From Curtobacterium sp. L6-1 (GTDB taxonomy: Bacteria; Actinomycetota; Actinomycetes; Actinomycetales; Microbacteriaceae), in assembly GCF_018885305.1 (NCBI RefSeq), contig NZ_CP076544.1, positions 1,550,001-1,614,000 of the forward strand: a stretch of 64,000 nt of DNA, given 5' to 3'. The position numbers and the translations under genes were made by a program. Shown here piece by piece: positions 24,114 to 34,700 of the stretch. Within the stretch, counting starts at the first letter, position 1. Each line of letters opens with the position of its first letter. The notes below the pieces were generated by a model. That model made no database searches, had not been told where the DNA came from, and saw nothing but the letters and a program-made list of their open reading frames with translations.

Positions 24114-27100
24114 GTGGGAACCCTCACCTCGGAAGCGATCGTCGTCGGCGAAGACTGGATCAGCGAGCACTACCTCACTACCGACTCGAAGTCGCAGTCC
24201 TTCCAGAGCCGGGTGCTCGAGCGTCGGGCAGCATGGGACGCCGAGGACACGGCAGGCGGCCCGTCGACGCGCGCTCGCTTCACGGCGAAGCGCGGCGAGC
24301 TGATGGACCTCTTGTCCACCGTGAACCCGGAGGGCGCCGACGACGCAGCTGACGGTCGGGAGGCCCTGCACGCGCTCTCGGCACACCTGCGGTCAGTCCT
24401 CGGGTACGTCCAGGGCGTCTTCCACCTCGACGAGTCGGGTCCGGTCCGGCACGTGGCGATCCACGGGCTCGAGGACGCAGCGCCGCTGGCTCTCGTCGAC
24501 GCCAAGCCGGTCGCCCAGCTGGAGGATCTGCTCGCGAAGGACGGTGACACGCTGCTGTCTCCGTGGACGCCGAACGACGACGACCCCAAGCCGCTGAAAT
24601 CGGTCTTGCGCGCACTGTCGGTCGTGTTCGAGCGCAGCGCGAAGTTCGCGCTCGTCTTCGCCGGCCGGTGGCTGCTCGTCGCCGAACGCGACCGGTGGTA
24701 CGAGGGCCGGTACCTCGCACTCGACCTGCAGCTCGTGTGCGAGCGCAACGACGCCAAGCGTGGCGGTGAGATCGACCGTGTCCTGACCTGCGTCGAAGCC
24801 GCCTCACTCGCCCCCGACGGCGACGGCGATGTCTGGTGGACCTCAACGCTCGAGGACGCGGTCAAGCACACCGTCGGTGTCTCCGAGGACCTCCGTGAGG
24901 GTGTCCGCGAGTCCATCGAGATCCTCGCGAACGACGTGGTGGAGCGCCGTCGGGAGCGGGGCCTCGATCCGCTGCCGAAGGAGCAGGCCCAGCCGTTGGC
25001 CAAGCAGTCGCTGCGCTTCCTCTATCGGATCCTGTTCCTCCTCTACGCCGAGGCTTCGCCTCAACTCGGCGTCCTGCCGGTGAACGCGCCGGAGTACGAG
25101 AACGGCTACAGCCTCGATCGTCTTCGGGAACTCGCGCTCGTCGTGATCGAGAGCCCGCAGGGCGAGCGAGCGACACACCTGTACCAATCGCTCGACGTAC
25201 TGTTCCGTCTCGTGGACCGCGGCCACACACCCGAGGCGAGGGATGACGACGGAGCCGAGGCAGGCCTCCAGTTCGAGAGCCTGCGAGCGGACCTGTTCAA
25301 GCCGGAGGCGATCGCCCTGATCGGCGAGGTCGGTCTCAGCGATCGAAACCTGCAACAGGTGTTGCGTCGACTGCTCCTGAGCAAGGAGACGAAGGGCAGG
25401 GACCGGGGCTACATCAGCTACGCCGATCTTGGGATCAACCAGCTCGGAGCGGTCTACGAGGGCCTGATGTCGTACACGGGCTTCTTCGCCGAGGAAGACC
25501 TGTTCGAGGTCGCGCCGAACGGCGACCCGTCGAAGGGCTCCTGGGTCGTCCCTGTCGGACGCGAGAACGGCATCGAGTCGCACCACTTCGTGACCCGCGA
25601 GGACCCGAACACCGGCCAGCCGAGGCGCGTGCGGCATCCCGCTGGCTCGTTCGTGTACCGGCTCGCCGGTCGCGAGCGCCAGCAGTCGGCGTCGTACTAC
25701 ACGCCGGAGGTGCTGACGCAGTTCACCGTCTCGCAGGCGCTCGAGGAGTTGCTCGATCAGGACGGTCAGCGGACGAGCGCGGAGGACATCCTGTCGCTGA
25801 CGGTCTGCGAACCCGCACTCGGCTCCGGCGCGTTCGCGATCGAGGCCGTCCGCCAGCTCGCTGAGCAGTACTTGAAGCGCCGAGAGGAGGAGCTCGGCGA
25901 GCGCGTCGACCCGGACGACCGACCGCGCCAGCTGCAGAAGATCAAGGCTGCGATCGCGCTCCACCAGGTGTACGGCGTCGACCTCAATGCGACCGCCGTC
26001 GAGTTCGCCGAGATCACGCTGTGGCTCGACACCATGTCGGAGGGGCTCGAGGCTCCGTGGTTCGGTCTGCACCTCCGCCGCGGGAACTCGCTGATCGGTG
26101 CCCGCCGCGCCGTCTACGACCGGTCGTCGATCTCCAGCAAGGCGTGGCTCAAGCAGGGGCCGCGCGACGTCCCGCTCCGCAACGAGATCGAACTCGGCGA
26201 GGGCCAGCTCCGCGCGTCGACTGCTGGTGCTGTGCACCACTTCCTCCTGCCCGCTGAGGGCTGGGGTAGCGCGGTCGACGCGAAGGAGGCGAAGGAACTC
26301 GCGCCGGAAGCGCTGGCTGTATTGAAGACGTGGCGACGCGGCATCCTGGCGAAGCCGACGGCGAAGCAGATCGACCAGCTCATCGCGCTCGCCTACCGTG
26401 TCGAGACGCTGTGGGACCTCGCGCGGCGTCGACTGACGATCGCCGAGCAGGAGATCCGGCGCGACATTCCGCTGTGGGGACGCGATCAGTCGGGCTTCGA
26501 ACGGAAGCCGGTCGTCTCTCGCGAGGAGATCGAGCGGACCCTCAACGATCCGGACGGTGCGTACCAACGACTTCGCCGCGTGATGGACGCGTGGTGCGCG
26601 ATGTGGTTCTGGCCGCTCACGAATACGCTCATCAACGGGGCGACGCCACCGACGCTCGACGAGTGGATTGCGACATTCCGCGAACTGCTCGGAGAGCACA
26701 CGGTCGCGAAACCGAAGGAGATCGCGCACGGGCAAGTTGCCCTCGGCTCCTCGCGCTCCGGTTGGGACGCACTCAACGACGAGGAGCGCGACGACCTCGA
26801 CTTTGCGAGCGCACGGCACATCGACGACGTCCTTCGGGACCACCCGTGGCTGGCGGCGACACAACGAGTCGCAGAGCAGCAGGGCTTCTTCCACTGGGAG
26901 CTCGACTTCGCGAGCGTGTTCGAGCGCGGCGGATTCGATCTGCAGGTGGGGAATCCGCCGTGGGTACGGCCCGACTGGGACGAAATCGCGAACTTCGCGG
27001 AGCACGACACTTGGTGGGCCCTCACAGCAAAGACCAGCGCGAAGGAACAAGGGGTACGGCGCAAGGAGCTCTTGGCGGATCCTGACGTGGCTTCGGGAAC

Positions 27101-28781
27101 GATTTATGGAATCGGAGCGGCCGCGTCGCAGCGCTCCTTCCTTTCAAACGAACTCTACTTTCCCGAGCTGAAGGGACTGCGCCCGGATCTTTACCGGTGC
27201 TTCATGAGCGCAACCTGGCGCCACGCTTCTCCCAATGGCACGACCGGCCTTGTGCATCCCGAATCCCATTTCACGGACGAAAACGCGGGCCCCTTGAGGG
27301 CCGCGACATATCGCCATTTGCGACGCCACTGGCAGTTCTTCAACGAGCTCGGACTATTCGAAATTGATAACCATGTCTCGTTCGGCGTTCACATCTATGC
27401 CACTGAGGGTGAGATCCGCTTCAAACAAGCGTCGAGCTTGTATCACCCGAAGACTGTTGAAACATCAATTCGGCATGACGGGCTCGGGGCCGAGCCCGGA
27501 GCGAAGGATGACGCCGGACGATGGAACCTGAGTCCGCATGCGTCGCGGATCATCGAAGTATCTAGGGCAACGCTCGCCAATTGGGCGTCTGTGCTCGGCA
27601 ATCAAAGCGTGCCGGCAGAAACAAAGCTGCTGTACTCCACGAGCGCGAGTATCGAAACGGCGTTCCTCAAGATTGCCAATCGCTCTTCCCTTCGAGCTAG
27701 GGGGCTCAACTACGCCCTAGGGTTCGATGAGACAGCGGAACGAAAGGCTGGATCGATCTCTGCGGAATGGTCGCACCCAACAAAATGGGCTGACGTAATT
27801 ATTCAGGGTCCGCACCTTTTCGCCGCAACTGCGTTCAACAAGGAACCCAACCCGACTCTGAAGAGCAATCGAGACTGGTCGCGAATCGATCTTGAACAGA
27901 TGCCGGTCGATTTCATACCAGCAACGGCCTATAAGCGACTGAGGAACAGGGCGAGCAAACCTTTTGTGACGTGGAACTACGCCGGCATCGACAGGGCGAG
28001 CTCGGAGCAATACCGGGTCGCTTGGCGCTCGATGGCCGCGAACCGAAATGAACGCACCCTTATTGCGGCAATCATTCCACCCGGAACGGAATATTTGACT
28101 CAAAGCATCTATGCTCTTGGCGCAAAAAACTCGATGCAAGAGCGAGATGTTCCGCTTGCAGCTGGCATCTTAACCTCCCTGCTATCGGATTTCCTGATCC
28201 GTAGCGCTCCAAAATCGTCGATACCGAGAAGCTCTATCGAACGCCTCCCTTATCCCGAAAGCGAGAGCATTCGGAATATGATTGCCATACGGGCCCTTCG
28301 CCTCAACTGCCTCTCGGCGAGCTTCGCAGAGTTATGGAACGCGACAGCTGCTGCCGCAGCTTGTTCGGCAGATCCACTGCTCGAACAGCTACCTTCGGAA
28401 CCCTGGCGGTGGCAGAGGTCGTCCGCCGCGAGAACCGCCCAAGACCGTCGCCAAATGCAGATCGAAATTGACGTGCTCATGAGCATTGACGTGGGGATCA
28501 CAGCCGATGAGCTGTGCACTATATACCGCACGCAATTCGCGGTGCTGTTTGGCTACGACCGCAACGTGTACTTCTACGATGCGAATGGCCGACTGGTGCC
28601 GAACGAGGTGCTCAAGGTGTGGCGGCAGAAGCAGGAGGCGATCAGCGAGGAAGAACGGACGGCGACGAACACGTCGGGTAATACGTACATCTACGAGCTG
28701 CCGTTCCGAACGCTTGATCGCGAGGCTGACATGCGCCAGGCGTACGCCCACTTCGAGAAGCTCTTGCAGGACGAAGCATGA
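24114..28781 (+). CDS. DISARM-like N6-adenine DNA methyltransferase (DrmMI-like)
   Basis: A 1555-aa class I methyltransferase, presumed to mark host DNA and so protect it from the system. SAM-binding motif I is EPALGSGAF (566-574), preceded by QSASYYTPEVL; catalytic motif IV NPPW (947-950) indicates N6-adenine. The ~550 residues before motif I resemble the N-terminal part of Type IIG-like and DrmMI enzymes, but I see no PD-(D/E)XK site. The region after motif IV (27000-28560), where the target recognition domain should lie, is clearly lower in GC: 27 of 60 bases at 28081-28140 against 41 of 60 at 25861-25920. That suggests an exchanged specificity domain. Start: GTG 24114. The stop overlaps the next ATG (ATGA). 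Confidence 0.87.
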   Translation: MGTLTSEAIVVGEDWISEHYLTTDSKSQSFQSRVLERRAAWDAEDTAGGPSTRARFTAKRGELMDLLSTVNPEGADDAADGREALHALSAHLRSVLGYVQGVFHLDESGPVRHVAIHGLEDAAPLALVDAKPVAQLEDLLAKDGDTLLSPWTPNDDDPKPLKSVLRALSVVFERSAKFALVFAGRWLLVAERDRWYEGRYLALDLQLVCERNDAKRGGEIDRVLTCVEAASLAPDGDGDVWWTSTLEDAVKHTVGVSEDLREGVRESIEILANDVVERRRERGLDPLPKEQAQPLAKQSLRFLYRILFLLYAEASPQLGVLPVNAPEYENGYSLDRLRELALVVIESPQGERATHLYQSLDVLFRLVDRGHTPEARDDDGAEAGLQFESLRADLFKPEAIALIGEVGLSDRNLQQVLRRLLLSKETKGRDRGYISYADLGINQLGAVYEGLMSYTGFFAEEDLFEVAPNGDPSKGSWVVPVGRENGIESHHFVTREDPNTGQPRRVRHPAGSFVYRLAGRERQQSASYYTPEVLTQFTVSQALEELLDQDGQRTSAEDILSLTVCEPALGSGAFAIEAVRQLAEQYLKRREEELGERVDPDDRPRQLQKIKAAIALHQVYGVDLNATAVEFAEITLWLDTMSEGLEAPWFGLHLRRGNSLIGARRAVYDRSSISSKAWLKQGPRDVPLRNEIELGEGQLRASTAGAVHHFLLPAEGWGSAVDAKEAKELAPEALAVLKTWRRGILAKPTAKQIDQLIALAYRVETLWDLARRRLTIAEQEIRRDIPLWGRDQSGFERKPVVSREEIERTLNDPDGAYQRLRRVMDAWCAMWFWPLTNTLINGATPPTLDEWIATFRELLGEHTVAKPKEIAHGQVALGSSRSGWDALNDEERDDLDFASARHIDDVLRDHPWLAATQRVAEQQGFFHWELDFASVFERGGFDLQVGNPPWVRPDWDEIANFAEHDTWWALTAKTSAKEQGVRRKELLADPDVASGTIYGIGAAASQRSFLSNELYFPELKGLRPDLYRCFMSATWRHASPNGTTGLVHPESHFTDENAGPLRAATYRHLRRHWQFFNELGLFEIDNHVSFGVHIYATEGEIRFKQASSLYHPKTVETSIRHDGLGAEPGAKDDAGRWNLSPHASRIIEVSRATLANWASVLGNQSVPAETKLLYSTSASIETAFLKIANRSSLRARGLNYALGFDETAERKAGSISAEWSHPTKWADVIIQGPHLFAATAFNKEPNPTLKSNRDWSRIDLEQMPVDFIPATAYKRLRNRASKPFVTWNYAGIDRASSEQYRVAWRSMAANRNERTLIAAIIPPGTEYLTQSIYALGAKNSMQERDVPLAAGILTSLLSDFLIRSAPKSSIPRSSIERLPYPESESIRNMIAIRALRLNCLSASFAELWNATAAAAACSADPLLEQLPSEPWRWQRSSAARTAQDRRQMQIEIDVLMSIDVGITADELCTIYRTQFAVLFGYDRNVYFYDANGRLVPNEVLKVWRQKQEAISEEERTATNTSGNTYIYELPFRTLDREADMRQAYAHFEKLLQDEA

Positions 28782-31700
28782 GCGAGCTGCTCCCCTCCGT
28801 GCAGGCCGGCGAGATCACGAAGGGACTCGTCGACTTCTTGACGACGACGTTCGCGCTGTCCGAGCCCGAGGCACAGACGACGCTGCAGCAGTTCCTGCAG
28901 GACCCGGACGACGGGATCTTCCGTGGGCCGTACGTCCGCCTTCGCCTGCCGTTCCGCGCAGCCGATCCGGGCTGGGAGACGGCGCTCGAGTGGACTCCCC
29001 CGATCGCTCCGTACGGGCACCAGGCGGAGGCGATCGCGCGGCTCTCCAGCTTGCAGACGGCCAAGCACGACGGCCCGCAGCCGACGCTCGTCACGACGGG
29101 GACCGGTTCGGGGAAGACCGAGGCGTTCCTGTACCCGATCATTGACCACGTCCTCCGTGCGAAGCGACAAGGCGTCGAGGGGATCAAGGCGCTCATCCTG
29201 TACCCGATGAACGCGCTGGCCAACGATCAGGCTCGACGCATCACCGACCTGATCACGACCGACTCGGCGCTCGGCGGGATCCGGGCAGCGCTCTACGTCG
29301 GTGAGGAGGGCCCGCAGCGCTCGGCAGTGACCAAGGACGGGCTGATCACCTCGCGCCCCGCCATGCGGGAGCAGGCCCCGGACATCCTGCTCACCAACTA
29401 CAAGATGTTGGACCAGCTCCTTCTGCGTCCGTCGGACGCGACCCTGTGGGACCAGAGCGCCACGAGCCTCCAGTACCTGGTCCTGGACGAGTTCCACACG
29501 TACGACGGCGCACAGGGAACCGACGTCGCCATGCTGCTGCGGCGCCTCGGACTCGCGCTCAAGGGGCGCTGGGCGGACGAAGACTTCGGCACAGCGGCGC
29601 GGCAGCGGCCGCTCGGGGTCCTGACGCCGGTCGCGACGTCGGCAACGCTCGGTGACGGAAGCGACCCGAGCGCGATGATCGCGTTCGCGAACACGGTTTT
29701 CGGTGGGGGGTTCGACGCATCGAGCGTCGTCACCGAGACGCGACTCTCCGTGGACGAGTGGGCTCGTGAGTCCGTTGATGCGGTCGACAGGCTGCGCCTG
29801 GCACCGGTTCCACTGCTAGATGCACGTGCAGCTCAGCTCCACCAGCAGCTCCGCGGACAGCGCCGCAGCCCGGAGGAGATCACGGCCGCGGTGCTCGAGC
29901 TGTTCTACGTCGCGGTGGAGGACGAAGCGGGTCGGAGGCGCTACCAGGCGGCGCTCGCTTCGGCAACCGACGGCGCTGACCGGCTCGAACTCGAGTTCGC
30001 ACTCATGCTGGCGCACCCGTTCGTCCGAGCGCTCGTGACCACGACTGAACAGGCGACGTCACTCGCGGAGCTCGCGCAGACGCTGTTCCCCAACGAACTC
30101 GTCGCAGGCGAGCGGCCCGCGGACCGAGACGACGCTCGCCGCACCACGATCGTGATGGTGCTCGCCGCGCTCAGTCAGCTCCGCAAGGAGGTTGGACGCC
30201 GGTCCGTGTCGGTCGACCTGCACCTCTGGGTTCGCTCGCTGACGCGCGTCGATCGAGCGGCTCAAGCGCTGCCCGAGTTCCGCTGGGCCGACGACGGCGA
30301 GCTCCAGACCGATGCCGGTGTCGGGCCTGCCGCTGCCGAGATCGCCCCTGCCTTCCCCGCGCTGTACTGCCGGCACTGCGGTCGGAGCGGTTGGGGCGTC
30401 GAGCTGGCTCCGACCGGGTGGGACCTGGCGCAGACCGACGCGAACATCCGCCGGGACCACGCCAACAAGCAGTCGAAGAGCAGGTTCCGAGCGCTCATCC
30501 ACGCCCCCCGCGAGGGCGAACTCGCCCTCGCCGGCGAAAACGAAGACGACGGATTGACCACTGGCCCATGGTGGTTCCGCGTGGCCGACCGTCAGCTCAC
30601 GAGCGAACGCCCGAGCGCTGACGACGAGGGCGTCGCGGTGCCGGTCCTGACGTTGACGGGCAACGACGCGGACGACGAGTCCCGCGACGACGTCTGCCCC
30701 AACTGCGGCAAAACGAACGGCATCCGCTTCCTCGGCTCGGCGATCGCCACGCAGCTGTCGACGGTGGTGACGACCCTGTTCGGCGACCGGCACCTCCACG
30801 TCGGTGAGAAGAAGGCGCTGGTCTTCACCGACAGCGTGCAGGACGCCGCACATCGCGCTGGCTTTATCCAGAGCAGGGCGCGTGTCTTCAACCTGCGGAA
30901 CGCCGTCCGACAGGCTGTCATCGAAGAAACGACACTCGACGACATCCCCGCGGCGATGATGGCCGCAGCGCAGACCCCGAGCGAGCGCTACCGGCTCCTC
31001 CCGCCCGACCTCGCGGAACGTGACGGTTTCCGCGGGTTCTGGGAGACGGACAAGGCGGTGTCGGCGGTCGTGAAGAAGCGGGTGCAGCGGAGGCTCGCCT
31101 TCGACCTCGCGCTCGAGTTCGGGCTCGAATCGCGGGTCGGCCGCACGCTTGAAGAGACCGGCAGTCTGGCTGCCCACGTCGAGGCAGGACCGGCAACCCG
31201 CCTGGAGGCAGTGGGTCGCGCGGCCGTGCAGGGTCTCGAAGTCGACTGGTCGCTCGACGACAGCCGCGACGGCCTGCTCGAGGCAGCGTCCGTCGTTCGC
31301 TGGGTGCGCGGCACCGTCGAACGCCTACGCGAACGCGGCGCGATCGACCACCCATGGCTGGACAAGTACGTCGAGAACGACGGCAATCGCCACTGGGTGT
31401 GGGGCGGCCGTCCCAGACAGGAAGGCATGCCCGCCTTCCCGCAGGGCCGAGAAGCGCCGGCGTTCGCACGAGTGGGCAAGAAGACGACGGGTGCACGCGA
31501 GTCAGCGCTCGACACCGTCACGTCATCGCAGAGCTGGTACGCGCGGTGGACGGCTCGGTGCCTGGGAGTCGCGCCGTCCGCGGGCGAGAAGCTCGCGCGC
31601 CGGCTCTTCGAGACGCTCGACCGCGAGGGGATCGTCACGTCGAGGCCGATCGCGGGCGGAGAGACTCGCGCCTACGGTCTGGCTCCGAGCAGCATCATCA

Positions 31701-34700
31701 TCGCCCCGGTGGCCGGCGCCGGCATCGGCCAGACGCTGGTCTGCAACACGTGCGAGACCGAGACACCGTCCGCTAGCACCACCGCAGACCAACTCGCCGG
31801 TGGTCCGTGCACGATGGCACGGTGTCCGGGGACGCTCCTGCGCAAGGACGCGGCGCAGGAGAACTTCTACCGCGACCAGTACGACAACGGCCAGATGCGT
31901 CGTGTCGTCGCTCGCGAGCACACCAGCCTGCTCGCGGACAAGCTCCGGCTCGACTACGAGACCCAGTTCAAGAACAGCGACGTGCAGCCCGACGCGCCGA
32001 ACGTGCTCGTCGCGACGCCGACGCTCGAGATGGGCATCGACATCGGAGACCTGTCGACCGTCTTCCTGGCAGGCCTCCCTCGGACGGTGTCGTCTTACCT
32101 GCAGCGCGTGGGGCGAGCCGGACGATTGACGGGGAACGCCCTCGTCCTCGCGTTCGTCCTCGGCCGTGGGGATCAGCTGCCGAAGATCGGTGACCCTTCC
32201 TCTGTCATCAACGGCGCCGTCCGGCCGCCCGCGACGTACCTGAACGCGATCGAGATCCTGCAGCGTCAGTACACCGCGTTCGTCGTCGACCAGCTCGCTG
32301 CGGACGGAACGCTCCCTGAGGTCCAGTACGCACCCTCGGTCCTCGAGAGCTCGGACCCCGGTTCGTTCCTCGACCTGGTCATCGCTCAAGCGGAACGGCG
32401 CGCCGAGAAGCACCTCGAGCGGTTCACCGGCGCGTTCGACTCGCTGAGCGAGGACGTCGTGGCCGGGCTGTCGGACTGGGCTCGCCCCGTGGGCACAGCC
32501 GTCCGATCGAGCCAGCTCGCGCGGACGCTGTTGGATGCGAGCCTGCACTGGAACCAGGAACTCGAGCGGATCCGGATCCGGACGAAGGCGATCGAGGAGT
32601 CGCTACCTGAGCTCAAGCGTCTGGCCGAGCTGACGAAGGAGAGCGAGGACGTGTCCGCTCACAACGCGGCGCGAGCCGCGCTGCGTCTGGCGAAGAAGCA
32701 GGCCGGGGAACGACGGACCGAGTTCTGGGTCGCAGCCCTCGAGCGGTACGGCGTGCTCCCGAATTACACGCTGCTCGACGACCGCGTGCAACTCGACGTC
32801 GGTCTCACCTGGGTCGACCCCGAGTCCGGCGAGTTCGCAGAGGAACAGCGGAGCTACGAGCGAGGGCGCAGCCGCGCGATCAATGAGTTCGCACCGGGCG
32901 CGCACTTCTACGCGCAGGGCCTCGACGTGACGATCGATGCCGTCGACCTCGGAACGGACGGCGAACGCGTCCGGACGATGGCGTTCTGCCCCGAGTGCGG
33001 CTTCGCACGGGACCTCGACGAGGGCGCGGTCACGACGTGCCCGCGGTGTTTGAGCACCGCCATCGCGGACGTCGACCAGCGCCTGCGCGTCGTCGAGATC
33101 GAGCACGTCTCGGCCGAGGTTCGACGCGACGAGTCGAGCATCAGTGACGCGAACGAGGAACGCGATCGCACGCGTTTCACCGTGCAGCTCGCCGCAGACC
33201 TGGACGACGCTGACGTGTCTGCGCAGTGGTACGTCGACGAGGTCGGCTTCGGGTGCAAGTTCGCGCGCTCGATGACGCTGCGCTGGGTGAACCTCGGTCG
33301 CGCCGGACTTGGGGCGACGCGGTTCGTTGCCGGGTCGGAACACGCGGCACCGCTCTTCCGCGTCTGCAAGGGCTGCGGGAAGCTCGATCGTGAAGGCGAC
33401 ACGAACCACGCGTGGGAACACCGCGTGTGGTGTCGGTACCGGAAGGACCGGGCCGAGCACACCGACACAATCGGCCTGACGCGGACGCTCACGACGCAGG
33501 CCATCGTGCTGCGGGTCCCGCCGTCGATGACCGTCGGCGACGCACTGTCCATGCCGAGCCTGTCGGCCGCGATCCAACTCGGTCTGCGAGAGGTCATCGG
33601 CGGTGACCCCGACCACCTCCAGCTCGCGACCATCGTCGAGCCCGTTCCTGGCGAGGACGTGAACAACCTCGCACTGCTCATCCACGACACCGTGCCCGGT
33701 GGGACCGGCTACCTCGCCGACCTCGCTGACCCGTCGCGCATCCGCGAGGTGTTCGAACAGGCCCTCGCCGTCTTGGGGCGGTGCGACTGCGCCACGGATC
33801 CGGTCCGAGCGGCATGCGACAAGTGCCTGCTGCCCTTCGCCCCAGGCGGCGACGTGGGCAGTGTGTCGCGCACGAGCGCGCTCCACAACCTGCAGGTCCT
33901 GCTGCAGTACCGGGACGGGAGCGCGTCGGACTGGTCCACGACCGAGGTCGACCCGGGCGTCCAGGATCCGGAGTCCCACTTGGAGCAGTGGTTCCGGAAG
34001 GTGTTCAAGGAGCGCGTGACGGCGCTCGGCGCGCGCCTCAAGGAGATCCCGGGCGAGTGGGGGTCGACGATCCAGGTCACGCTGCCAGGACAGCACCGGA
34101 CGTGGTCGTTGCGGCCGCAGCAACTCGTCGGCGGTACGCGGCCGGACTTCGTACTCGAGGCATCGGGCGCTCCAGTTCCGCCGGTCGCGATCTACACGGA
34201 CGGGTTCGCCTACCACGCGTCGCCAGCGCATCTGCGACTGGCAGACGACGCGACGAAGCGCCAGGGCCTGCGCGATCTCGGTTACCGCGTCATCGCGCTG
34301 ACATGGGACGACCTGCGCCGACTGCGGGACGACGAAGCGGAACCCGATCTGCACGTCTACGACCCGTCGATGTCCTTGAGGTTCGCCGGGCCCTTCCAGC
34401 TGACCCCAGCGGACGTGCAGATGCTCGACGAGAACCCGGTCACGACACTCATGGGCTGGATCCAGAGCCCTGAGGACGCTGCTGCGCGAACCGAACGTCT
34501 TGCCGATGCGCTCCCGATGCTCGCGATCCCCAGGGGCAAGATGGTCGCCGAGAGCGGGTCGATCGTCGAGCAGGCGATCACGCTCGCGCTCGACAGCACC
34601 GGACCGATCATGGCCGGCCCGACGTCCTGGGCGCTCCGGTCCGAGCACCTCGCGATGCTCGCGCGTCGTCCGGTCGGCGTCAAGGGAGCGACGCCGCCCG

